A stretch of 64,000 nucleotides of DNA, taken from the NCBI RefSeq assembly GCF_038024855.1, contig NZ_CP139089.1, forward strand, positions 2,638,501 through 2,702,500. Reading direction: 5' to 3'. This stretch comes from Methylocella tundrae. Its GTDB lineage: Bacteria > Pseudomonadota > Alphaproteobacteria > Rhizobiales > Beijerinckiaceae. Numbering within the stretch: position 1 is the stretch's first letter; each line of letters begins with the position of its first letter. Shown here one piece after another: positions 56,825 through 64,000 of this stretch. Made by a program: the position numbers and the translations under genes. The notes beneath the pieces were generated by a model. That model made no database searches. It saw only the letters and a list, made by a program, of their open reading frames with translations, and was not told where the DNA came from.

Positions 56825-57526
56825 TCACGCCGTAATCCGCTCCTCATCGTCCAGCGGTTCGCGCAGCACATAGCCGCGGCCCCAGACGGTTTCGATATAA
56901 TTGCGGCCATGGCTCGCATTGGCGAGTTTTTTGCGCAGCTTGCAGATGAAGACGTCGATGATCTTCAGTTCCGGCTCATCCATGCCGCCATAGAGATGAT
57001 TGAGGAACATTTCCTTGGTCAAGGTCGTCCCTTTGCGGAGCGAAAGCAGCTCCAGCATCTGATATTCCTTGCCGGTGAGATGAACCCTCGAGCCGGTGAC
57101 CTCGACTGTTTTCTGGTCGAGATTGACGATGAGGTCGCCGGTCGCGATGACGGATTGCGCATGGCCCTTGGAGCGCCGCACGATGGCGTGGATTCGGGCG
57201 ACGAGTTCATCCTTATGGAAAGGTTTGGTGAGATAATCATCCGCGCCAAATCCAAGCCCCTTCACCTTGTCTTCGATCGCCGCGAACCCTGAAAGAATGA
57301 GGATCGGCGTCTTGACCTTGGCGACTCGCAGCGTGCGGAGCACCTCATAGCCCGACATGTCGGGCAGGTTCAGGTCGAGCAGAATGATGTCGTAATCATA
57401 AAGCTTGCCAAGGTCGACGCCCTCTTCGCCGAGATCCGTCGTATAGACGTTGAAATTCTCGGATTTCAGCATCAGCTCAATGCTTTGCGCTGTCGCGCTG
57501 TCGTCTTCAATCAATAAAACGCGCAT
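56825..57526 (-). CDS. ctrA: Cell-cycle response regulator CtrA
   Basis: OmpR-type regulator of 233 residues. Receiver domain with phospho-acceptor Asp51 ([20 protein letters not shown]), Lys in [20 protein letters not shown], then a winged-helix DNA-binding domain ([47 protein letters not shown]). CtrA is the master regulator of division, replication start and flagellar genes in alphaproteobacteria. It ends EERITA rather than the AA degron of Caulobacter. Confidence 0.96.
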   Translation of the reverse strand: MRVLLIEDDSATAQSIELMLKSENFNVYTTDLGEEGVDLGKLYDYDIILLDLNLPDMSGYEVLRTLRVAKVKTPILILSGFAAIEDKVKGLGFGADDYLTKPFHKDELVARIHAIVRRSKGHAQSVIATGDLIVNLDQKTVEVTGSRVHLTGKEYQMLELLSLRKGTTLTKEMFLNHLYGGMDEPELKIIDVFICKLRKKLANASHGRNYIETVWGRGYVLREPLDDEERITA

Positions 57527-58090
57527 CTGAGGTCCCCACCTTGCCCCGTCGGTCGCCTACCGGCGCGAGATCGTCCAGAGGCTCCCGGCCGGGCGCGCTA
57601 TTGGCTCCGAGCGTTAACCTTTCGCTACGAGTTTCGTAACCTTAACGGGCATTGGTTAATAAAAGCATTCCTTCACGATGGTGATTTTAATACGGCGCTA
57701 CCCGAATCAATTTTCGTCTGGCAAATGGCTGACGGCTTATGTCATCCGCCTGCATTCTGCGGGCGCAAGCTTGCGCGACGAAGAATTCCCGGTTTCCCAC
57801 CTAAAACTTCTTCCATCCCCCGAGCGCCGCGCCAGTATGCCCGCCAATTGCGAAGCCCCGTGGCGAAAAGCCGGCGAATCGCTCTGAAACTCGCCGCCCG
57901 CGCAGCGACAGTAACGAATGGGCAACTTTGCTCCTGCAAACTTCACTGGTCGAAAAAGCATTCGGTCCTCGCCGAACAAGGCTTGATCGCCGGCTTTGAA
58001 GACGGCCGGTCAGCGGGTCCGGCAAGCGCCTTGGCGGCCGCCCGCTTCCGGGCGCGGCCCAGGGCGAAGCTCAGTGGGAGTGGAAATAGG
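57527..58090. other. Upstream region of ctrA and fliJ, no extra gene
   Basis: About 560 bases between divergent ctrA and fliJ. Frames are open across it, but they lack ribosome sites and look like random GC-rich shadows. fliI, the usual upstream partner of fliJ, is not present. TTAA half-sites occur close to ctrA (see 57614-57659). Confidence 0.4.
57614..57659. promoter_or_regulatory. Cluster of TTAA half-sites upstream of ctrA
   Basis: TTAAC at 57614-57618, TTAAC at 57642-57646 and GGTTAAT with TTAA at 57656-57659 lie 90-130 bases before the ctrA start. CtrA binds TTAA-N7-TTAA and half-sites; here spacings are 24 and 10 bases, so only half-site binding and autoregulation are suggested. Confidence 0.35.
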
Positions 58091-58498
58091 ATGAAGCTGC
58101 AGGAAACACTCGTTCGCCTCAAGCGGTTTCAGGTCGACGAAAGGCGCCGCCGGGTTGCGCAAATCGAGTCGATGGTCGCCGAATTCTCGAAAATTGCGCG
58201 CGAACTCGAGCAGGAAGTCGCCATCGAAGAACAACGCGCCGGCATTTTCGACGCCTCCCATTTCGCCTATCCGACCTACGCGCGCGCCGCCCGCGCCCGC
58301 CGCGACAATCTCAATCGCTCTGCCGAAGAATTGATGGGTCAGCTCGAAGACGCCCGCAACCGGCTCGAGGAGGCGATCGCCGAACTCGGCAAGGCGCAAG
58401 GGTGCGACGCCCGGGAAAAAACCGCTCATCCCGTCGGCGATCTGTCCCTCGCGCCTCAGGAAAATCCGCCCGTGCGCCTGCGCGCCGCCCAGGCCTGA
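58091..58498 (+). CDS. fliJ: FliJ-like flagellar export chaperone
   Basis: Helical coiled-coil protein of 135 residues: KLQETLVRLKRFQVDERRRRVAQIESMVAEF, IARELEQEVAIEEQRAG, DNLNRSAEELMGQLEDARNRLEEAIAEL. It matches alphaproteobacterial FliJ, which couples the flagellar ATPase FliI to the export gate. GGGAG and a following ATAGG precede the ATG at 58091. No other flagellar gene is in the window, although fliJ next to ctrA is a conserved arrangement. Confidence 0.8.
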   Translation: MKLQETLVRLKRFQVDERRRRVAQIESMVAEFSKIARELEQEVAIEEQRAGIFDASHFAYPTYARAARARRDNLNRSAEELMGQLEDARNRLEEAIAELGKAQGCDAREKTAHPVGDLSLAPQENPPVRLRAAQA

Positions 58499-58733
58499 GA
58501 TTTGAGCCCGAGATTTGACAGGCCCGATTCAGCCTGCTTCCCCTGCGCGCTAGCGCCGCGCCTTGCCGATTCTCCCTGAAATTCCTGCGCCTTTGGCGCA
58601 ACATAGGCTAAGACAGCAATGGAAAGACGGAGGAGAGCGCCTTGCCGGGCGCCTTCGCCGCCGCCTTTTTCGGCGAATGTCGGGCGGCGCCCCGCTTGCC
58701 TCGCCTGACTTTGCGCAATCCGTCGGGAGCGGC

Positions 58734-59762
58734 ATGAAACGGATTCTCGATTTCGTCTGGCCCGCCATCGGCCTGCTGGCTGTCGGCGTCTCGCTGTTTG
58801 TGCTCTACCAGGAGTTTCGCGGCCAGCACATCGGGCCGGAACTCTGGCGCCAGCTGCGCGCCATTCCACCTTCACGCTACCTTCTCGCCATCGCCTCGAC
58901 GCTGGTCGCTTACGGGGCGCTCGCCTGGTACGACCGGATCGCGCTCCGTCACCTTGGCGTCACGCATATTTCATGGGCGTTTGTCGCGCTCTGCTCCTTC
59001 ACCACCTACGCCCTTGCGCATAATATCGGCGCCTCCGTCTTTTCCGGCGGGATGGTGCGCTATCGCGCCTATCACTCGAAGGGCCTCAACGCCGCGCAGG
59101 TCGCGGTGCTCGTCGCCCTCTGTTCGCTCACCTTCGGCCTTGGCACGATCCTCGTCGGCGGCCTCATTCTGGTGTTCGAGCCGGATCAGCTTGCGCGCTT
59201 CGGCGGCCTGCTCCCGGACGTTCTCACCAATCCGGCGACGGCTTTCGCCATCGGCGCGGCTTTGCTGATTCTGGTGGCGGCCTATCTTATCGGTTCGATT
59301 TTCCGCCTGAAGCCGCTGATCATTCGCGGCTTCCGGCTGGAATATCCAAAACCCGACATCGCCGTCCGGCAGCTTCTCGCCGCCCCGCTCGAACTGCTCG
59401 GGGCAGCGGGGATCATCTATTTCGCCCTTCCGGCAGCCGGCAATCCGGGCTTTTTCGCCGTGCTGGCGGTATTTGTGGCGTCGTTCTCGGCCGCGCTCGC
59501 CTCCAATGCGCCGGGGGGCCTTGGCGTCTTCGAGCTTTTGTTCCTGAAAGCCATGCCCGCGACGCCGCAGGTCGAGGTGCTGACCGCGCTGCTCGTATGG
59601 CGGCTGTTCTATCTGATCCTCCCGCTGCTTTTCTCGCTCGTCGTCGTCGTTCTGTTCGAACGCAACAAGCTGAAAGAGGCGCTTCATCACGAGGCCGGCC
59701 ACGCCCCTACGGAGGTCGGCGGCGCGAAGCAGCCCGGCCGGCGGCAAGCGGATGTTTCCTGA
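58734..59762 (+). CDS. Lysylphosphatidylglycerol-synthase-TM-like (UPF0104) membrane protein
   Basis: Membrane protein of 342 residues with about eight helices. Signatures of the MprF/YbhN flippase domain are ALCSFTTYALAHNIGASVFSGGMVRYRAYHSKGL and FSAALASNAPGGLGVFELLFLKAM-type (APGGLGVFE), with a charged cytoplasmic end. Proteins of this group lack the synthase domain and may flip lipids or hopanoid derivatives. GGGAG precedes the ATG at 58734. Function in this organism unknown. Confidence 0.85.
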   Translation: MKRILDFVWPAIGLLAVGVSLFVLYQEFRGQHIGPELWRQLRAIPPSRYLLAIASTLVAYGALAWYDRIALRHLGVTHISWAFVALCSFTTYALAHNIGASVFSGGMVRYRAYHSKGLNAAQVAVLVALCSLTFGLGTILVGGLILVFEPDQLARFGGLLPDVLTNPATAFAIGAALLILVAAYLIGSIFRLKPLIIRGFRLEYPKPDIAVRQLLAAPLELLGAAGIIYFALPAAGNPGFFAVLAVFVASFSAALASNAPGGLGVFELLFLKAMPATPQVEVLTALLVWRLFYLILPLLFSLVVVVLFERNKLKEALHHEAGHAPTEVGGAKQPGRRQADVS

Positions 59763-59814
59763 TCGGAACCATTAGACGCGCGCGCACGATCATGCGCGCG
59801 AGCCTCGGCTCCGC

Positions 59815-60414
59815 TCACGTCTTGGTTGGATAGATTGTTTCACCACGGGCCAGCATGGCCACATATCTTTCGATCCGCTGCGCGCGCGTCTCGGGTTTCT
59901 TCGCCTCATGAACGCGATACAGGATCACGTAGCGGTTGTGGCTGTCGAGGTGGTCGAAGAGACGTTTCGCATCTCGATTGCGATCGAGCGCGGATTGCAG
60001 ATCTTCGGGGACCGTCGCTTTGCTCTGTGGCGCATAGGCGGCCTCCCAACGGCCGTCGAGCCTGGCTTGCTCGATCTCCCGCGTCCCGGCTGGCCGCATC
60101 CGGCCGAGTTCGATCAGCGCGACCGCCCGCTCGCGATTGTTTTGGGACCACTTTCCCTTGGGACGGCGGGGCGTGAAGCGGATAAGCCAGTGGTCGGCAT
60201 CGAATTTGTCGAGCTGCCCGTCAATCCAGCCGTGGCAGAGCGCGCCATCAATCGCTTCCGGCTTCGAGACGCTCGAAACGCCCGATGCCGCCTTGGCCAG
60301 CTTCAGCCACACGCCCTTCGACGTGAACGGCTGGGCTCCGAGCCAGGCTTCCCATTCGGCGCTTGAGGCGAAGGTGAGGACAGGCAGATCGGTCTTGGTC
60401 TTCGGCGGCGGCAT
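59815..60414 (-). CDS. YdeI/OmdA-type protein
   Basis: Soluble protein of 199 residues of the YdeI/BPD-like family: FASSAEWEAWLG start, GVWLKLAKAAS, the conserved ALCHGWIDGQLDKFDADHWLIRFTPRR, SQNNRERAVALIELGRMRPAG, and the C-terminal RYVILYRVHEAKKPETRAQRIER. Members are linked to stress and antimicrobial-peptide tolerance, but the biochemical role is unclear. Monocistronic, transcribed toward the flippase-like gene. Confidence 0.85.
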   Translation of the reverse strand: MPPPKTKTDLPVLTFASSAEWEAWLGAQPFTSKGVWLKLAKAASGVSSVSKPEAIDGALCHGWIDGQLDKFDADHWLIRFTPRRPKGKWSQNNRERAVALIELGRMRPAGTREIEQARLDGRWEAAYAPQSKATVPEDLQSALDRNRDAKRLFDHLDSHNRYVILYRVHEAKKPETRAQRIERYVAMLARGETIYPTKT

Positions 60415-60589
60415 ACCGTCTCATCATTGACGCGGCGAGGAGATGAGCGTCGGGGCCATTTTCACCGCGCTGCTTGAAACGGTCAACATCTTTGGCCCGG
60501 CGAGGCTGACGCCGCCGGGCCGAGACCGTCAGGCGGCGTGCGCGCCTCCTGCCCGGGGGCGAGACCCCCGCGCAACTTGAGCGGGATCG

Positions 60590-60859
60590 TCAGTTGCAGA
60601 CCCGGATGCGGCGATAGCCGACGATATTGCCGTAACCATCGACGACCGGCTGGCGGCTGAAATAGCAGGCCGGGGCATCATAATAGGGGGTCGCGGCGGC
60701 GGCGGCGCCGAGCGCGAGACCGGCGGCGAGGCCGCCAACGCCCCAACCCCACGGATGATAATAGCCCCAGGCGGCGGCGGGCGTGCTCGAGGCTGCGACG
60801 CCAAGGCCAAGGGTCGCGACGGCAAGGGCAGCGGCGATGGTTTTGCGAACTGTGCTCAT
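60590..60859 (-). CDS. Small exported Gly/Tyr-rich protein
   Basis: Protein of 89 residues with a signal peptide (MSTVRKTIAAALAVATLGLG, cleavage near PAAAWGYY), then a Gly/Ala/Trp-rich segment and a C-terminal PVVDGYGNIVGYRRIRVCN with two Cys in total. Such proteins are frequent and uncharacterised in Rhizobiales. AAGGAG eight bases before the ATG is a strong ribosome site. Confidence 0.8.
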   Translation of the reverse strand: MSTVRKTIAAALAVATLGLGVAASSTPAAAWGYYHPWGWGVGGLAAGLALGAAAAATPYYDAPACYFSRQPVVDGYGNIVGYRRIRVCN

Positions 60860-61061
60860 GATGCTCTCTCCTTCATTCGCCGCGCTTCGTTCCGGCGATG
60901 TCTGAAGGTTAAGCCCACCCGCCCCGCCCGACTGTGCGGGGAAACACGCGATCGTGAATGAATGTTAATGTTTGGGGCGCGTCAGAGACAGCGTCTCGGG
61001 CTTTGCTGCGCGGGCGATACATGGATCATGATTCGCGCGGTGATCATTGTTCGTCAGGCGT

Positions 61062-61736
61062 TCATTCCGCTTCATCCGCCCAGATGCCGGGCTTCAGCCG
61101 TATCCCCGCCTCATCGAGCTTGCGTTCGAGATCCTTGCGCGAGCCGTAGTTTTCGATCAGCGGACGCGCGAAATCCTCCGGCGCTTTATAGCCATTACTG
61201 CGGTAGGGCATGCCCGCAAAGACATTCAGTGCGGTCTCGGCGTCAAACCAATATCCAACGTCATTCAGAAGAAAGTCCGCCAGCGCAGGATCGTCGAAGC
61301 CGATGACTGTGATTTCACGGTCTCTTTGACCCCAGATCGCCCAGTCCGCATGCTCCGGTATCCAGACAACCGTATCTCCGTGGTAGAGCAGCGCGTCCGC
61401 GTCATTGCCGGGGCTGAGCTGGACGAGAGCGGAATATTCTTCATCGGTGATATTCGCGCCGAAACGAAACGAATTGATCTTTCCGAAGTGCTTATAGAAA
61501 TAGGAAATCGGATTTGGATCGAGGACACTCAGGAGAATTATATCCGTCTGGCTGCAAAAGCGGCCATCGTGAATGATTTCCATCAGATTCGACCCCAAGC
61601 CGAATTCTCGAAGCAGCGTGAATTTATAATTCTTCTTGAATACATATTGAGGCAGAAGGCAGTCTACATGAAAGGCACCCTTGATTATTTCAGTAACTCT
61701 TGAGTAGTTGTCAATAGACAGAAAGCCTTCGCTCAT
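61062..61736 (-). CDS. Putative immunity protein of the adjacent toxin
   Basis: Cytoplasmic protein of 224 residues with no recognised family. It contains FKKNYKFTLLREFGLGSNLM, ISYFYKHFGKINSFRFGANI, DTVVWIPEHADWAIWGQRDR and an acidic DDPALADFLLNDVGYWFD. The ATG at 61736 shares one base with the toxin stop (TAATG), with GAGGAA eight bases upstream, so it is translationally coupled to the toxin. Its codon use is clearly more AT-rich than the surroundings. Position directly after a C-terminal toxin domain and the lack of signal peptide suggest an immunity protein that binds the toxin domain (inference). Confidence 0.65.
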   Translation of the reverse strand: MSEGFLSIDNYSRVTEIIKGAFHVDCLLPQYVFKKNYKFTLLREFGLGSNLMEIIHDGRFCSQTDIILLSVLDPNPISYFYKHFGKINSFRFGANITDEEYSALVQLSPGNDADALLYHGDTVVWIPEHADWAIWGQRDREITVIGFDDPALADFLLNDVGYWFDAETALNVFAGMPYRSNGYKAPEDFARPLIENYGSRKDLERKLDEAGIRLKPGIWADEAE

Positions 61737-62815
61737 TATTCGTTCCTCAATCTGAGTTTCATGTTCGCATCTTTTATGTTGCTTTGAGGATGGAAATATT
61801 CGGCCGTCGCTCCACCAGTCGATTTTGAGAAATCCCGTATGGAATAGCGTGCTCCCTCTGTGGAGGAATAATTCATCGCCTTCCCATCCTGCGTCGGTAC
61901 GGGCGTCCATCCCTGCTTGAGTAGTTGGGATTCGAACTCTCGGCGCGTAAGCTCAACGCTGTAATCGGCCGCTTTTGCTCCGTCGTTCGTATTATCAATA
62001 CCCTTGATTTCCAACGGCAACCCCGGAATGTCGACCGGCTCGCCTCTACCCGGTCGCGGCAGAGGATAGTCCGGCTTGCTGACCTCAGGCCGATTTCCGG
62101 GCTGGACAGGTTCAGGCCTCGTCTCCGGCCGCAACGGTTCCGGATGCTTTGTCTCCTCGGACTCGCGTTCGAAACGCCGGGCGCGGGAGCCAAGCCATTC
62201 GAGGAAACGGCCGATCGCCTTCAGCCTGCCCTTGCCGCGATAGGCCGCCGGCTCCGCTTCGGCCCCGCCGCCGCTCCAGCGGCCGTGGGCGTCGCGCGGC
62301 TGATCGGGATTGTAAGCGGCCTTGACCAGCGGCGCTCCGGCCTCGGCGAAAAGACCCGGATCGACTCCTTGCGCCTTAAGCAGAATGTCCGGGCCGACCC
62401 CGGCCTTGAGCATTTCTTCAGCGACGAAGAGGCGCAAGACAAGGTCGGGATCGTCGCAAGCCGGCGCGTCGGCGAAAATCAGATGAAGCTGCGCCAGCGC
62501 CGCCTCGCCCTCGTTCCACAGCCCCGCAGCCCGGCGCAGTCTCGCCAGAAAAAGCGGATCGATCCCTTGTTCAAAGGCCGTCGACAGGATCGCCGCCGCG
62601 CGCCGCTCGTCGACGACGAGACGGGGCCTGCCTCGCCCATCTTTCTCCATTCCCGCGAGGATGGTTGCAGGACCGAAAACGATACCCTCGCCCGTGATCT
62701 CCATCTGAGGCGAGAGACGGCCGGGCCGCGTCCTCGCCCAAAACTCCCGCGAAATGTCGTCCGCCGCGTCCAACCACATGCTCCCCGTCCGAAGGCTGAG
62801 ATTTGGCCGGAGCAT
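61736..62815 (-). CDS. Putative polymorphic toxin with variable C-terminal nuclease-like domain
   Basis: Protein of 359 residues in three parts. Residues 1-165 are helical (RRAAAILSTAFEQGIDPLFL, RRAAGLWNEGEAALAQLHLI, DPDLVLRLFVAEEMLKAGVG). Then YNPDQPRDAHGRWSGGG (168-184), a motif seen in Rhizobiales families of hypothetical proteins, and a Pro-rich linker (about 225-265). Residues about 285-359 (VELTRREFESQLLKQGW, STEGARYSIRDFSKSTGGATAEYF, MKLRLRNE) resemble small RNase toxin domains of the Ntox21/BECR type. GC content drops sharply in this last part. Start ATG 62815 lacks a clear ribosome site; Met13 is an alternative. Delivery route unknown. Confidence 0.6.
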   Translation of the reverse strand: MLRPNLSLRTGSMWLDAADDISREFWARTRPGRLSPQMEITGEGIVFGPATILAGMEKDGRGRPRLVVDERRAAAILSTAFEQGIDPLFLARLRRAAGLWNEGEAALAQLHLIFADAPACDDPDLVLRLFVAEEMLKAGVGPDILLKAQGVDPGLFAEAGAPLVKAAYNPDQPRDAHGRWSGGGAEAEPAAYRGKGRLKAIGRFLEWLGSRARRFERESEETKHPEPLRPETRPEPVQPGNRPEVSKPDYPLPRPGRGEPVDIPGLPLEIKGIDNTNDGAKAADYSVELTRREFESQLLKQGWTPVPTQDGKAMNYSSTEGARYSIRDFSKSTGGATAEYFHPQSNIKDANMKLRLRNE

Positions 62816-63052
62816 AATCGCGAACGGCTTTTGCGCCTAAAACAGACAGTGAACAGATTTGGGCTGGGAAGAATGTGCGATGGCCGAAAAGCCTATTCCG
62901 GCGCGGCCGTCCCTCGAGACGCCGCTACGCGGCTCCTGAGGACAAGGGAAAGGCTTTTGGGGAGAAGGGCGGGACGCGCGGCCGTCCTAACCTGTTCATC
63001 GCGCGCCTGTGCGAGGAGGCCCCGCGGCGGAACCTCGGCGCGGGCGCTCCCC

Positions 63053-64000
63053 TCACACCAGCGCGCCGTGGCAGTGCTTGAATTTCTTGCCTGAACCGCA
63101 GGGGCAGGGCTGATTGCGGCCGACCTTGCCGTAAGCGCCGTCGCCTTGCAGCGCCGCCTCCTGCTCTGGACGAACGAGGGTCGCCGTCGATCCGGCGTCC
63201 TCGGCCAGAAATGACGGCGCGGAGGGGTGCGTATAAGTCAGCGCGGCCGCGGCTTCCTCGAAGGCCGCGCTCGCCGTCGCGATCTGCGTCAGGCCGGCGG
63301 GCTGAAGCGGCTCGTTCGGCTGGGCCGGCTCGAAGGCGACCTCGACGCGGGAAAGCTGCGATGTCGTGAGCTCGCGCAGCTGCGCGATCAACTCGTCAAA
63401 GAGCTGGAAAGCCTCGGACTTATATTCGTTGAGCGGATCGCGCTGCGCCATGCCGCGCCAGCCCACCACCTGACGCAAATGATCGAGCGTGACAAGATGC
63501 TCGCGCCAGAGATGATCGAGCGCCTGCAGCACGATCTGCTTTTCGATATAGCGCATGACCTCGGCGCCGTTGCGCTCGACCCTTGCCGCATAGGCCTCGT
63601 CCGCCGCCTTTTGCAGCCGGTCGCGCATGTCCTCGTCGGTGATGCCCTCTTCCCGGGCCCAATCGGCGAGCGGCAGGTCGAGATTGAGCGCCGCTTTGAC
63701 CCCTTGCGACAGCGCTTCGATATCCCAGGTCTCGGGATAGGCGTCGTGCGGCGCGTATTTGGTGACGAGATCCTCGACAACGCCCTGGCGCATGTCGTCG
63801 ATCATCTCCTCGAGCGACTCCTTCGCCATCATCTCGCGGCGCTGCTCGAAGACGACCTTGCGCTGGTCGTTCATCACGTTGTCATATTTGAGAATGTTCT
63901 TGCGCATGTCGAAGTTGCGCGCCTCGACCTTTTGCTGCGCCTTCTCGAGCGCCTTGTTGATCCAGGGATGGACGATCGCCTCGTCTTCCTTGAGGCCGAG
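63053..64000 (-). CDS. secA: Preprotein translocase ATPase SecA, C-terminal part
   Basis: The last 315 or so residues of SecA; the gene continues beyond the window. [26 protein letters not shown] is the conserved segment before the helical scaffold, [22 protein letters not shown] the helical scaffold/wing core, and the C-terminal zinc motif [17 protein letters not shown] is intact, used for SecB and lipid binding. SecA drives protein export through SecYEG. The frame reaches position 64000, so the start is outside. Confidence 0.97.
   Translation of the reverse strand, partial: LGLKEDEAIVHPWINKALEKAQQKVEARNFDMRKNILKYDNVMNDQRKVVFEQRREMMAKESLEEMIDDMRQGVVEDLVTKYAPHDAYPETWDIEALSQGVKAALNLDLPLADWAREEGITDEDMRDRLQKAADEAYAARVERNGAEVMRYIEKQIVLQALDHLWREHLVTLDHLRQVVGWRGMAQRDPLNEYKSEAFQLFDELIAQLRELTTSQLSRVEVAFEPAQPNEPLQPAGLTQIATASAAFEEAAAALTYTHPSAPSFLAEDAGSTATLVRPEQEAALQGDGAYGKVGRNQPCPCGSGKKFKHCHGALV

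Overview
The window is GC-rich chromosomal DNA of an alphaproteobacterium, most likely order Rhizobiales/Hyphomicrobiales (Beijerinckiaceae-like; that level is an inference). Pointers are a CtrA response regulator with ChpT next to it, the TCA order mdh-sucC-sucD-sucA-sucB-lpd, a ScfR/RamB-type regulator divergent from a long isocitrate lyase, a DUF992 protein, and a Rhizobiales-type palindromic repeat at 35262-35310.

Layout. 1-11457: mixed genes: an exported beta-helix protein, phosphomannomutase, a peptidoglycan-binding-like protein paired with a metallopeptidase, a ComEA-like protein, thioredoxin reductase, a DUF992 protein, a GtrA-like protein, a GspN-like protein and a secreted type-B carboxylesterase. 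11655-22657: a nitrate-respiration block. narGHJI, a parvulin and a small unknown gene lie on the minus strand. Divergent from them are a NarR-like Crp/Fnr regulator broken by a frameshift and narK. The block ends in debris (a membrane-protein pseudogene with two amber stops and an IS481 transposase stub) that abuts the 3' CCA end of a tRNA-Arg gene (22658-22734). This looks like a horizontally acquired, partly decaying island. 22875-37323: housekeeping and envelope genes: SphA-like outer-membrane protein, HdeA-like protein, TAXI solute-binding protein, gshB-glnD, grpE, a MerR/cation-transporter pair with an almost perfect MerR operator, a 2-hydroxyacid dehydrogenase, small envelope proteins, fabH and a TSUP transporter. 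37538-39859: a compact accessory cassette with its own promoter (HTH-like protein, small DUF4258-like protein, uracil-DNA-glycosylase-like protein, tiny truncated ORF). 39844-55504: a trypsin-like protease, zapE, the TCA operon region, then scfR/aceA. 55821-60859: chpT and ctrA, an orphan fliJ, a membrane flippase-like protein, a YdeI-like protein and a small secreted protein. 61062-62815: a putative polymorphic toxin with a variable C-terminal domain and its overlapping immunity gene. 63053-64000: the 3' part of secA.

How it works together. The TCA block with the glyoxylate-shunt enzyme AceA under a short-chain-acyl-type regulator suggests acetate/C2 growth through a full oxidative cycle. 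The nar block would add nitrate as an electron acceptor under Crp/Fnr control (a perfect TTGAT-N4-ATCAA site and a second Crp-like palindrome lie between narG and the regulator), but the regulator and the downstream membrane gene read as broken. The candidates for undescribed biology are the toxin/immunity pair and the 37.5-39.9 kb three-gene cassette. All functional calls come from reading motifs by eye; no database search was run.
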